A stretch of 64,000 nt of DNA, from contig NW_024464918.1 in assembly GCF_017591425.1 (NCBI RefSeq), forward strand, positions 24,828,001 to 24,892,000, given 5' to 3'. The notes below the pieces were generated by a model, which had not been told where the DNA came from, searched no databases, and saw only the letters and a list, made by a program, of their open reading frames with translations. Every line of letters starts with the position of its first letter. The first letter of the stretch is position 1. The translations under genes were made by a program, and so were the position numbers. Positions 25,201 through 35,719 of this stretch are shown here, one piece after another. Source of the stretch: Ochotona curzoniae. Taxonomy: Eukaryota > Chordata > Mammalia > Lagomorpha > Ochotonidae.

Positions 25201-25376
25201 AGGAAGAAGAAAGAAAAAAAGAATGAAAGGAAGGAAGGAAGGAAGAAATGAGAAAGAAGAAAGGAGGGAAGAGAGAGGGAAGAGAAGGGAAGAAAAAGGA
25301 AAGGAGGGGGAGGGAGGGGAGTGGAGGGGACAGGAAGAAGGAGGGGAGAGAAGGGGAGATAAGGGAAGAGGATGGG
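25201..25376 (+). repeat. Polypurine (GA-rich) tract
   Basis: About 175 bp with only four or five pyrimidines; 25250-25321 is an uninterrupted 72-base purine run. It begins in the A-rich end of the L1 at 24005-25200, so it probably grew from that tail. The section 25306-25329 has four G runs and fits a G-quadruplex pattern. Arg/Glu/Lys-rich open frames across it are by-products of the repeat. Confidence 0.93.
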
Positions 25377-25654
25377 TATGGACATGTGAGAGTGAAGGAC
25401 AAAAGGAGGAAGGGAGTATTGTTATATTCTTAGAATTGTATCTACAAACTACATTGAATCTGTTCTCTTTGTAGTAATATCAGATTAACATGGAAAAATA
25501 AAGGATTTGAATTTTTAAAATTTATACAGAAATTACTGATTAGAATTTTTTTCATCTTGATTGATTCAACATAGATTTCCTTCTCTTTAAAAGTTAGCAG
25601 TTAATTTTCTTTGAGGACCAATTAGTGTATCAATAATTATGTTGATTTTTGTAT

Positions 25655-25790
25655 TTGTTCTTTTACGAAATCCTGTGAAATATGTTCTCTTTTAGCTTTA
25701 TTTTACAGATAAGAAACTCTAGGCTTAAAAGGATACAATAGCTAGGAAGAACTTGGACTCAAAATCTAAAGTCAATACAATACCAAGCAC
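25655..25790 (-). mobile_element. MIR, antisense
   Basis: Plus strand reads 'aaatcctgtgaaatatgttc', 'ttttacagataagaaactct', 'aggcttaaaaggatacaata' and 'aacttggactcaaaatctaa', the reverse complement of the MIR core in correct order. Confidence 0.7.
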
Positions 25791-26418
25791 TATCCCGAAC
25801 ATGGCTGTATCCTACTTCAAGTTAAAACAAACCTTGGTGTGACACAAACTGGGAAAGAATGGGTGGAAAAGAAATACTTTATTCTTTTTGTAAATTGTTC
25901 TGATTTGCTTTTTAGTTCTCTTCAAAAATCACAGTCGTTTTACCCTGTTGAATTAGTCAGATGCTGAGATAAAGAAGTTTCTACTGTGAGACTCTCAGCG
26001 TTCTGGGTTTTCAGTCTTTTTCACAGCTATTCTCTAAGTTGGCTTTCACTCTGGAAAGACTCTTGATCAGGCCTTAAAGACCAGCCTTAACAATCTTTTT
26101 TTTTAATTCTGTTTTCAAACTAGAGAACAGAGAGTGAAGCATTAGCTTGGGGCATCCAAGAGGAAATTACCAGGCAGTCAATCCCACTGGGCACTACGGG
26201 AAAGTCCCTGACCTCATGGTAGACAGGTGACCTGTCTCTGATACCTAACTCCAAGGAGAAATACTTCAGGAAATCACTAACATTTCTCAGATTAGAGAAT
26301 GGTGGCTTTGCTGACCATGCCTAAGGAGAGAGAAACTTAAACGTATTTCAGAGAGAGAGCTGATGTAAACAGACTTCAGCATTTTGGCATAATTCTCCAA
26401 GATCAAATCTTTCTGCTT

Positions 26419-26456
26419 AAACAACAACAACAACAAAAACAAAACAAAACAAAAAC
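26419..26456. repeat. (AAC)n / (AAAAC)n simple repeat
   Basis: Starts as 'aacaacaacaacaac' and changes to 'aaaacaaaacaaaac'. It is a low-complexity A-rich run without a recognisable SINE body on its left. Confidence 0.88.
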
Positions 26457-26639
26457 CGAAAAACCCACAAACTAGATAATGGGCATGTGAGCACGAAGAC
26501 TAGATATTGAAATCTACCCGAATTTTTGGAATACGCTTTGCTGTGAGCTCCTACTGTGGCCAGCAGATATTTGTAACCCCTTTGTATCCCTGTGATTGAA
26601 GTGGCCTTGTTGCTGATTTTCATAGAAAAAAGCAGGTCA

Positions 26640-26960
26640 GGTCAATTTTCCAGATGTTTCCAGTGATTCAGATATCTGGTGTGGTGCAAGGCCTATCCAG
26701 ATGGTTACTGAATATTAAATCCTTAACCTGGATGTTGGCTGCCATCTGTACACCCCAGGCTTAGAACCTAACAGGGCATCCGTCAATACCATGTTGCCTG
26801 TTAATTAGAGATTTACTTGAGTACATTTTGTCCAGTGAGTGCCTGCTGTTTCAGTAATCTTCCAGCCAGACACATTTACCTGAATATTCATGGTCACTTA
26901 CAAGGCACTCAGTATTCACACACTCACTAATCATTTAATTCCTCCTCCTGCCTGTCAGAG
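26640..26960. other. Candidate conserved regulatory block
   Basis: Non-repeat DNA of balanced composition with clustered motif-like words: 'ccagatggtt' (26697-26706) and 'gccatctgta' (26741-26750) as paired CAGATGG-type E-boxes, 'ttaattag' (26801-26808) as a homeodomain core, and 'gcatccgtcaatac'. This resembles developmental enhancers in vertebrate gene deserts, but conservation cannot be measured here. Confidence 0.25.
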
Positions 26961-28194
26961 TCTGATCTTGTGTGTTCAATAGGACTTTATTATTTAGTTT
27001 TCATATTCAAGGATTTCTGGAAAGAATATAGCAAAAAAATATGGCTTGGTGTTTGCTTAAATTTATGTGTGTGTTGCCCAACTGAGCAATTTCTTTGTGC
27101 TGGTGAATATCACCTGTCATACTTTTGCTCATACGTGGTATGGTAGCCTCCTGATCTCTACACTTGCTTCTCTGCCCTCTGCTAGGACAGCAAAAAATGG
27201 CTTTTAAATTTCGCAAAGAAAAAGCTTAAAATGTTTATCACTGCTTGTGCGGCATCTGTACACATATCCCTCTTCTCCTATTTACTCTTGACATACTTGC
27301 TTTCATTTCTTTTTAAGCAGCAAGTACTCTGCCATCTAAATCTTCCCATGTTCCTGGATTTCACTTGCCCACCCTCTGTGACTTGTGAAACACCACTCAG
27401 CTCTGAGGTTAAACCCCTTTGTGTAGAGACAACTCTCTGAAAGCTGAAAATCTAAACATGACTACATTCCTATAGCATCCTGGCTTGCTCTTACATTACT
27501 CACCTATTCATGGCTATGTCTGAGCAGTCTTTCTGAGATTGCATTATCCCAAAGGTTATCATACATGTATGCTTTTAAATGTGCATATTAGCATCTGGCA
27601 CACATGAAATACTCAGTAAATGTAGTTTATAGTTAGCAAAATGAAAAAACAGAGGTCTAACTTGGCAAGTTTGGTTCCATACTATCATATGTTAAAGTTG
27701 AATCAACGGTTCAAATGGCTCAGCTAATCAGCATCCTCTGTCTTCTTGAATATTTCTGTTTTCCAGACACTGAAATATATTAATAAATAATATTTAGTCT
27801 CTTTCCCCAAATAATTTACCTACCTGTAGAACTTGCTAGATGATCACCCAAATAATAGTATATAATTTTTCTAAATCTAATATCTAAGAATGCAGCAATA
27901 ATATTAGTGAATAGATGATTAACTTTCTTTCCTTCTGTCAGTTTTACCATGAATACTGTCTATATGGAGATTGAGAGTATTGGGTCCGTGGACTTTTCTT
28001 GAGATCTAAGCACTTTTTCCACATTAAGGAGTTCCTAATTCTTGAAGGACTCACTGCCAGCCTGAGAGTCTGGCTCTGGCCAGTTGAACGGTTCTGTACT
28101 CCTCTTGGAAACAAGGTATGGATCAGGAAGGAGAGAGGGAAATCTCTTTCTCGATTCTTCGGGGCCAATGTTTATCTATCATTTCCTTCCTGAG

Positions 28195-28415
28195 GTCTTA
28201 ACCTTCAAGGGTTGCTTCTGAAACACTTGGGTTTAGTGACTTAACCCACTTTAGGTTTAGTGACTTAAACCTAAATCACTTTGGTTTCAATATCGATGCA
28301 CCTGGGTGACCGTGCATATGTTACAACCCCGAGCCTCAATTTCCTCTTCCTTTAAAAGAGAATAGTTGATCCTTGAAAGGATGGTGATGAACAGAATTTT
28401 ATCTTAGTTATATTA
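28195..28415 (+). mobile_element. MIR, sense, with internal short duplication
   Basis: 'tgggtgaccgtgcatatgtt', 'acaaccccgagcctcaattt' and 'cctcttcctttaaaagagaa' match the MIR core 'gtgaccttgggcaagttacttaacctctctgagcctcag'. The head side holds a tandem 26-27 bp duplication at about 28229-28281. Confidence 0.62.
28229..28281. repeat. Tandem duplication of a short unit
   Basis: The phrase 'ggtttagtgactta' occurs twice, about 25 bases apart (28230s and 28254-28267), and each copy is followed by 'accca' or 'aaccta' so that each is itself a near-inverted repeat. It lies in the 5' part of the MIR. Confidence 0.75.
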
Positions 28416-28484
28416 TTTTTTATGGAAAAGGTAGCAGGTGAAGCCATTGTGGGGAGGTTGACTGTCATGTCATTATGTTGACAG

Positions 28485-28640
28485 TTTTAGGAGCCAGACT
28501 ACTAAGATCCAGAAACTTGACTGCTCACCAGTCTCACGACTTTGAGTAAGAGACTACCTTTTTCATGTTTGTGACAGGTACTCTCTCCATAAGACTATGG
28601 AGACTAGCATGCTTATGTGTGCAAACAATGCTGAAAATGC
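28485..28640 (+). mobile_element. MIR-like remnant, sense
   Basis: 'ttaggagccagactactaag' resembles 'tggagccagactgcctgg', and 'ctcacgactttgagtaagag' resembles 'tgtgaccttgggcaag'. Weak after 28560. Confidence 0.42.
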
Positions 28641-28749
28641 ATCAGTTCTCAGTCCAGTAAAGTTGAGAGATGCTGCTGAGGAGGGCGATGAGTGTGGTCG
28701 CGATGATGGTGAGCAACAGCAACATCAGTAGCTTAAAGTGAAGGAAAGA

Positions 28750-28935
28750 ATCCAATTCAATTCAAATTCTGATCCACCCTCTTTTAGCAAGAATAGTATG
28801 CTCAGTGTCACTGCTTCAGTATGCTCATCTCTTAAATAGAGAATGCATAATATCTGACAGAATTGTTCAGTGCGTTATACCTGGTGTTGGCAACATGAGT
28901 ACCCAAAAACTTTAGCTACTAACGTCATTATTAAA
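28750..28935 (+). mobile_element. MIR, sense
   Basis: 'caaattctgatccaccctct', 'gctcatctcttaaatagaga', 'atgcataatatctgacagaa', 'cagtgcgttatacctggtgt' and 'actttagctactaacgtcat' follow MIR from 'gaatcccggctctgccactt' to the 3' end. Third MIR-like copy in the same direction within 750 bp. Confidence 0.62.
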
Positions 28936-29134
28936 GGTTAGTGTTAACAAAGCCTACATGGCTTTTACAAGGCTGGGGAAGGGTAAACAAATAAACAAGA
29001 TAAATCAGAAGGTTGTCAAAATGATAACTTCTCACTGATATGACAGTTTTCTCTAGATTTTGGGTCTATCTTATCAAGTCTCATAGCTGTTCTTGCTTTG
29101 TCTTTGCTTCTCAATCTCCTTGTCATCCATTTGG

Positions 29135-29335
29135 ATCATAGGTAGTCAGTGCATACTGTGTGCCAGGCCTGGGATCCGCCCTTCGTGTGGGCTATCACAC
29201 TGAATCCTTCCAATATCCTTGTACAATAACTGTGGCTTCTAGGTGAGAGTTGGGAGGCACAGAGTTTAGTTACCTTGTCCAACACCACAGAAGAGAGCCT
29301 TGAACAGAAATGCTGGCCTTGGCAATTCCTTTTGG
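29135..29335 (-). mobile_element. MIR, antisense
   Basis: 'gtgcatactgtgtgccaggc', 'cactgaatccttccaatatc', 'ggcacagagtttagttacct' and 'tgtccaacaccacagaagag' align with antisense MIR. One of the better kept MIRs here. Confidence 0.78.
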
Positions 29336-29461
29336 TGAAGCCTCTCTGCCTCTCACTTTGTATTTCTAGGCAGCTGAGCCCTTCAGCACCATCTAGGCAA
29401 TCTCTCTTGATCCAAACAATAGTGCATTCTGCTTCTTCCCTGGTATACTTGTAAGCCTCTT

Positions 29462-29882
29462 TTAAAAAAATTGTTTAGTTTATATAAAGTTAACAAAGTT
29501 AATATATTTTACAATACAAATTTAGGACCAGAGATACTTCCCACCCCACCTTCCCTCCTGACTGCATGTCCCAACCGCTTCCTTTTCTTTTTTTTAATTT
29601 TTACAATGACATACTTCTAATTCGCTTCACAACCACAAAATTGATACTCAGATAAAAAAAATCAACAAATAGCAAGTAGAAAAAAATCCATTATTCCTCC
29701 AGAGGACAGACAAAGGCTGTAAATAATAACCAAATGTTGAAATGTCATATAGGTTACATTTTGTGCTCTTTGTATTAGTTTCCACAATACATGTTTTGGA
29801 GAAACATGATATCGGTCTTCTGGGGACTGGCTTGTTTCATTAAGCCTAATGGCTTCCAGTTTCATCCATTTTATTGCAAAAA

Positions 29883-29914
<32 letters not shown>

Positions 29915-30110
29915 AGAAAAAAAGATTTCATCCTTTTTTGTGGCTGAGTAGTATTCCATAGTGTATTTATGCCATATTTCCTTTATCCAGTCATTGACTG
30001 GTAGACATATGGCTTAATTCCATTTTCAGTTATTGTGAATTGAACTGCTATAAACACAAGAATATAGATAACTCTCTCATAGTGTAGATTTAGGCATTAT
30101 TGAGAGACCA
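29462..30110 (-). mobile_element. L1 LINE 3' part, antisense
   Basis: The right part is antisense L1 ORF2: 'tttttgtggctgagtagtat', 'tccatagtgtatttatgcca', 'tttatccagtcattgact' and 'tattgtgaattgaactgcta'. Leftwards it runs through 'cttgtttcattaagcctaat' to the 3' UTR with a C-rich pyrimidine stretch (29538-29590), which is the purine-rich L1 3' UTR on the coding strand. An expanded A/(GAA)n run at 29877-29925 interrupts it. Non-coding and 5'-truncated. Confidence 0.83.
29877..29925 (+). repeat. A(n)(GAA)n microsatellite inside L1
   Basis: A run of about 15 A followed by about seven gaa units and more A. It splits antisense L1 text 'catccattttattgca' from 'gatttcatccttttttgtgg', so it expanded inside the L1 rather than forming its tail. 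Confidence 0.9.
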
Positions 30111-30189
30111 TATATGTAGCTCAATTTGACTTTTAGGAAGAAGATGCTTCTGGAACAGTGGTTCTGCTAGTAGAAAGCAGAAGTACATA

Positions 30190-30370
30190 GTTTTAAAATG
30201 TTAATTTCCAGCATCAAGCAATGTGACATGTGAATATGATGTGTCCTTCTTGATTTTCTATTTCTCAGTTCTGCAACGTGAGTAATAATAGTAATAGTAC
30301 CTATTTCAGGAAGTTGTAATCACTGACAATAAATGATGAATGCCTGACAACATCAGCATTTCCCAGATAT
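30190..30370 (+). mobile_element. MIR, sense
   Basis: 'tctatttctcagttctgcaa', 'agtaataatagtaatagtac', 'ctatttcaggaagttgtaat' match the MIR segment 'cctcatctgtaaaatggggataataatagtacctacctcatagggttgt'. The tail is diverged. Confidence 0.65.
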
Positions 30371-32668
30371 AGATTGCTATGGAGTGGGGTAAGTCGGAGT
30401 TGATTGTCTTAATGCTAGAAAAATTGTGTGATTGGATTTCCAGAATTTGGCCTGTGTCAGGGTGTTGATTGCTTTCCTCATTGAGCAGAAGGTGCCAAAG
30501 AATTTTCAGGGTCCCTAAATTTTGTTTTCTAGTCTCTAAGTCTCAGTTCGAAGCCTCAGCAAGAGGATGCTTGCTGAGCTTTGCTAGAACATGGAAAACA
30601 AAGACGCCACCTGCCATTCATCTAAGTGTTGTTTCCTACAGGGTTGAGCTATGCCTCTGAAAGTTTTGTGCAGTGTCAGGGGTTAAAAGAGAGAAATGTT
30701 AGAATTATGAGAGGTTATTTATTCTCAAAAACTTAATAAGCCACCTGTGGAACATTGAGAGTTGCTGCTGTTCCATTTCAGGGAGGACAGAGACAATGAA
30801 AGATTGTTACATTATTCTTCCTTGCCTGAGTTTAGATAAGGTACAATCATATGGACACCTGTTCCTACTTACATTTTTTGATGGAATTGAGCCATTAACT
30901 CCCCTCAGGGAAACTATGAAGCCAGACAGAAAGTATGATTTGAAATAATTTTTATTATTTCTAATCAAGAATTTGTTCTTAGTAAAAGTTGGTAAATTCC
31001 TAACCTTTGTTGGCTTATTTTAAGATGTGAAAGAAATGAATTTCATGCACTTATAACAAAGCCAAGATTCTATTCTTATAACTTCAGTCAAAAGCAGATG
31101 AAACGATTTGAACAATATCCAGGATCTAAAACTAACCAAAGCCCAAACTCCCTTGATAAATAGATAATTTTTGCTTTCTCCACACGATACCTCTGGAAAG
31201 GAACAAGAACTAGCAGTAACAGAATTCAAAATTCATAGTACTTTTACAGGAATACCATTGCATTTTATTACATAATATAGGGGAAGGGTGTGTGCATCTC
31301 AGAGCTATTGTTTTCAGAGAACTTCATGTGTCTTTTCTCTTAATTCCCATTGTTTGAGTCAACCTGACCCCAGTCCTAGAGTGCGTGTGTGTCAAACCTC
31401 TACCTGAGGTATACAGCATTTCTTTTCCTTTGGCTAGGGAGTGCATATATGACCTGACTTGGGCCTGCAAAAAGTGAGCCCTAATTCAAATTGTTGGGAG
31501 TAGATATTTCCTCTGTAGTCTGCATTTGAGTATGGGAGGATTTAGATATGGAGCTGAAAGTTGATGATGTAGGAGATGAAATTAAATCTAGCACAGGGTA
31601 GAGGGAAGGAGGGAGGAAACAGACACAGGAGCAGAAAAAAACTGTGGTATGGTGATCTTTGAGCTTTTGGGTGTAGTTGTTCCAGAAGCCACCTGACTTC
31701 CCCAATACAAGCTAGTGACTTTGCGTTAATATGGAGTCAGTTTGGGCATTGGTTTTCCTATTTATTGTGATGGACTTTTCCATTTTAGCATTCTGAGTGC
31801 TCTCTATCTCAAGACATCTGCTCCCTCTGTCCACTGCAGACAAGAGTCCTGCCTGTTGCAGATGTGAAACATGTTTCCTTACAATTGAGGATCAGTGACA
31901 TTACATTAACTGACTTAGATACTTGATCGGACATGGGTTATTATGATTTGGCACAATTTGATATAAGAAATTAGATCATGGAGAAAAATGTAGATTAAGG
32001 ACAAGGCAAGAAACAAAAATGAGCTCTTCACAGGAACTTCTGGAGGACTCTGCCACTGAATATCTAAACCGATGAAGCCAAAGTCATAATGAGCAAGAGC
32101 TAATCTGTAAATGAAGCAATAGAGCCAGTCCTGTGTCTCCATATAACAATAGCCAAATTTTTCTGTATTATGTCATTGTAGTTATAGATGGTTAAGAGTT
32201 AGTTTGCATATTTTCAATAAGCCATTTAAATGCTAGTTTCATGCAGTTTTAGGCGAGGAATAATTGGTTTGACCCTTAACACAATCCCCCTTGTGAAGCA
32301 TAGTTTTGTGCAGACTTGCTTTCCCTGAACTCCCCACAAGGAGATTTAGAATTTGCTTATCTTAAGTCTTCCACATAAGCAATCTGAACATGGGTTATAG
32401 TCAGATAGTTTTTGGAATGAATAAGTTGGAATACTCTGGGAGCACAGATATCTTAGAGAATTGAAAATTTTACAATTTAGATATTTCATTGAATATGGAT
32501 TCTTTTCCAAATGATACATTTTAGGGATATTTTGATGTGGTTGGATTGCATTTGCAAGGGTTAGAATTATCTCCTGGGGGAAGGAAAAGCTGCAGATAAT
32601 TTTTCAGTATATGTGTCCTAATCTGCTGAGATTTGTATCTGCAAAAAAAGAAGCATTTGAGAAATGGT

Positions 32669-32672
<4 letters not shown>
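30371..32672. other. Unassigned noncoding sequence
   Basis: About 2.3 kb without a repeat or gene that I can name. Frames of 60-75 codons occur on both strands (for example 31481-31705 and 31915-32142, minus) without family resemblance. Confidence 0.45.

Positions 32673-32704
<32 letters not shown>
32673..32704. repeat. (TG)n microsatellite
   Basis: About 16 perfect TG units followed by 'agagtgggggtgag'. Likely polymorphic in a population. Confidence 0.95.
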
Positions 32705-32706
<2 letters not shown>

Positions 32707-33469
32707 AGTGGGGGTGAGAAGTGTTAGCAAAGGAATTGTAATGAGATTTCCTTTTTTAGAGACAGAAAAAAATAAATATGGCTAGAGATCCGGAGAGGAA
32801 GAAATATGTCACTCTATAAAAAGTCAAAGATCTTTATTTCTATACTTCTCAGGGCCAAAGGATGATTCTAAAGCTGAAGATCAAATTCTGTAACTCTGTG
32901 ATTAAAAGGTCATTGTAGTTTTTTTCTTTACTGGAACTTGTATTAATAGTTTATAACTTTTAAGTCTGACCTTATTGATATTTGGTTTTAAGTGTTTCAG
33001 GGTATTATATACATATACACAATTCATAGCGTAAGCTGTTTATATTGATGGTTTATATATCCTGAGATTAAGCATATATGTATATGCATATACATTCATT
33101 CTTAAATGTACTCATATAAATGTATGCATATGAATTCAGAGAAGTTTACACAAATGTTGATAGATAATTGTATTTAACAACTTAACTAAGTGTAAATTCC
33201 ATGATTATGACTCAGTAGTACTAAGTTTCTTTATATTTTAGCACTGAACTCAAAGACATGCAGAGTTAGAGTCCAAGAATTCTGTCTTGGAATTTCATCA
33301 GGATTTACTACCAATTCAAAAAGACAAAATATTCTTGCATCTTCAAAAATGGATGACCACAATATTCTCATGTACAAACGAGGCTAATCATGTTTTTAGT
33401 GTATTATGCCTTCATGTTTTACCTGTCTTTGCTTTGTTTCTGTGTCTGCTTCATATCTGGGAATGAGAA
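32705..33469. other. Unassigned AT-rich sequence
   Basis: Includes alternating AT/CATATG-rich sequence at about 33005-33135 ('tatgtatatgcatatacatt'), which has several short palindromes. No repeat body or gene recognised. Confidence 0.45.
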
Positions 33470-33665
33470 TATGACACACTGCTTAAGACGTGGCTTAAAT
33501 TTTGATTCTGCTGTTATTAGTACCATAAACTTAGCTTCATTATCTTGTGGGCCATTATTTTACAAATGTGTTTCATAACAGTAGCTTTTTAGTGATTGCT
33601 ATACATGAGATGGTATTAGTACATAGAACAGTGCCTATTGTACAATGAATAGCATGCCCTCCTCC
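33470..33665 (+). mobile_element. MIR, sense, diverged
   Basis: 'cacactgcttaagacgtggc', 'ttaaattttgattctgctgt', 'ataaacttagcttcattatc', 'acatagaacagtgcctattg' and 'acaatgaatagcatg' keep the MIR order. Confidence 0.52.
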
Positions 33666-33889
33666 TATGACCCCAGCGATATCTGCTTGAACGATAGTCA
33701 GTGAGACCAGAAGTGGCAACCCACCTCAAGAATATGAAATTGACACAGTTATCAACGATAATTTAAAAAGAGCTGGAGAGTCAAAAATAACCTATAAAAA
33801 TAAGTATAGAGGCTGTCAATTTTGATGCATGGACGCTGATGGGCAATTAGAGAGAGTTTTGTTGGGAGGAGATTCATGGATGCTAATAT

Positions 33890-34065
33890 TGTACAAAATG
33901 CTTTACATGTATTAACATGTATTTCTAAGTAGCTCAGAGCAATAGTGGGTGGTAGATACTACTGTTATACCATCTTACTTCTGTATAATTTTATAGAAAA
34001 TTGAGGCATAACATGGTTGAATTTAAACCCAGAAAGTTCTACCTCTGGGACTTTGCCACTGTGTT
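33890..34065 (-). mobile_element. MIR, antisense
   Basis: 'aaaatgctttacatgtatta', 'ggtggtagatactactgtta', 'ttttatagaaaattgaggca' and 'ttgaatttaaacccagaaag' correspond to antisense MIR in order. Confidence 0.72.
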
Positions 34066-35484
34066 CTTATATACTGTTATAAAGTAAGTGAGAAAGTCGG
34101 TGAGAAACAGGAATGGGGGGGAGGAATACAAGGGAGAGCTTGTCCCTAACTGCACATCCTACAAGCTGCACTTCCTACACAAGAAAGTTTTTCCTGTTTT
34201 ATCTAGGTTGAATGCTTACTGCTATTGGCTAACTAACTGATGGCCAAGATTTCCTGTTCACTGGTAAATGGGGTCTAAATGAACCAAAGGAACATGATAC
34301 TTATTTTTACAACAGATTTCAACTTTGGTTCCTCAAGTCCTTGCAGACTTGTCAGTCAGCCAGTGCTCCAACACAGAAGGCTGGGAAAGAACTCATGTAC
34401 CCAGGATCAGTTGGAAATCGGGTTCAGGATCCAGTCAACTAGAGGAGAAGCCAGAAGCACAGGCTATTGTTATTGGAGATGAAATAGTTCAAAGCACTTT
34501 AAAACTAGGGTTGCCTGAAGAACAGATGGCACCAAGATGCAGTTGCTGCATCTCAGTGTCACCTCAGATGATTTGTGCTCCAACTTTTTGGCTTCTGGAA
34601 AAAAAACCCCTCAGTTTCAGCAGTTAAAATAAATGGGCAATTTGAGTTGGGCAAGAGATATTTTAAATTAGGAATTCAGGCATCTCCATGGCAATCCAAG
34701 TAGCCAAAATAGGTCAGAGCCAGACTATGAATTTTTGAAAAAGAAAAGAAAAATCATTTGGAAGTTAGGGAAGCAGGAAAGAGGCAGCTTTGATGCTCTG
34801 AAAAAAAAAAAAGAAGAAGAAGAAGGATCCTATTTTGTGTTTCAAATGAAATGTGGTTCACTGAAAGCTTTAAAGAATTAAAAGCATTCCATCCAGTAAC
34901 CTGATGGTTTCTCTGTGCAAATACATGTCATTTAAAGGAATGTCAAGGAGAAAGGGGAGAAAAGTCACATTTAACCAGTCAAATCAGGGAGTGAAGCATT
35001 GTCACCAAAGGTCTCAGACCCTACAGTTTCATTTGGTTGTCCCAATATTTTGCCTCCTTTCTTTAGTTTTAACTAAGTTTTGCTCAAGTGCTGGAGCCAC
35101 AAGAAAGAGCCAAATTCCAGGCCTGTTGGCAAGAAGTTGTGCTTCATTCCTCATGTATGACCTCAGTTTCAGAATGAATCTGTTCAGTAGAAAGAAATAA
35201 GCAAAGATGCAGTGCATATTTGCTTGGCTCAGACCTTTTCCGGATGAAAGAAAGTCAAGGCAGTGCATGTAGAATAAGATGAATTCCCCTCCAAAATAGA
35301 GAAGTTCATGACCATAATGTCAAACTAATCACCTGCAAAGACTTTCCCCTATGTGTCTAATCCCTTTTACCAACAAAACTAATTTGAGGAATGGCAAATG
35401 CTCTATGAAAATTAAATGATTTTAAATGCAAGGTGATTGTTACCTATGTTATCTCTGATCAAGAATCTTTGGTTTCCTCGCTTC
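34066..35484. other. Unassigned noncoding sequence
   Basis: Contains a 100-codon plus-strand frame (34325-34627) with no recognisable domain, an A(n)(GAA)n run at 34801-34826, and 'ggcatctccatggcaatcc' at 34679-34697, a weak X-box-like word. No repeat recognised. Confidence 0.42.
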
Positions 35485-35615
35485 ACCCCCTCCTCCTTCA
35501 TCTCATTCTCTTCTCTCATGTCTTTCCCCCTCTCTCCTTCTCTGTCTTACCCTATCTTCCTCCCTCCCTCTGTCTCTATCTCTTTCAAACAAATAAAATA
35601 AATATTTATAAAAAT
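35485..35615 (+). mobile_element. CSINE 3' remnant, sense
   Basis: Pyrimidine-rich 'tccctccctctgtctctatc' followed by 'tctttcaaacaaataaaata' is the characteristic CSINE 3' end. The body upstream is too diverged or absent. Confidence 0.5.
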
Positions 35616-35719
35616 TCCTTTGACTTAACATTTTATCTTTTAGAAAATGTTTATACGAAAAAATGTCATGGTCATTTTTTTCATGTAATTACAAATGAAG
35701 TCGTTGCCATGCATATCCT

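Larger units (their letters stand above)
25791..28194. other. Unassigned noncoding sequence
   Basis: About 2.4 kb with few repeats. It includes an AAC-type simple repeat (26419-26456), a candidate regulatory block (26640-26960) and a faint MIR tail at 27585-27625 ('ggcacacatgaaatactcag'). Open frames of 60-74 codons show no family signal. Confidence 0.45.

Noticed and set aside
25179..25474. Arg/Glu/Lys/Gly-rich and Pro/Ser/Phe/Leu-rich frames on opposite strands
   Set aside because: They are translations of the polypurine/polypyrimidine tract, not genes.
34325..34627. 100-codon plus-strand frame
   Set aside because: No domain, no splice-bounded context, overlapping another open frame in a different phase; indistinguishable from chance.
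34679..34697. Second X-box-like word 'ggcatctccatggcaatcc'
   Set aside because: Only the right half fits the X-box; the left half deviates at several positions.
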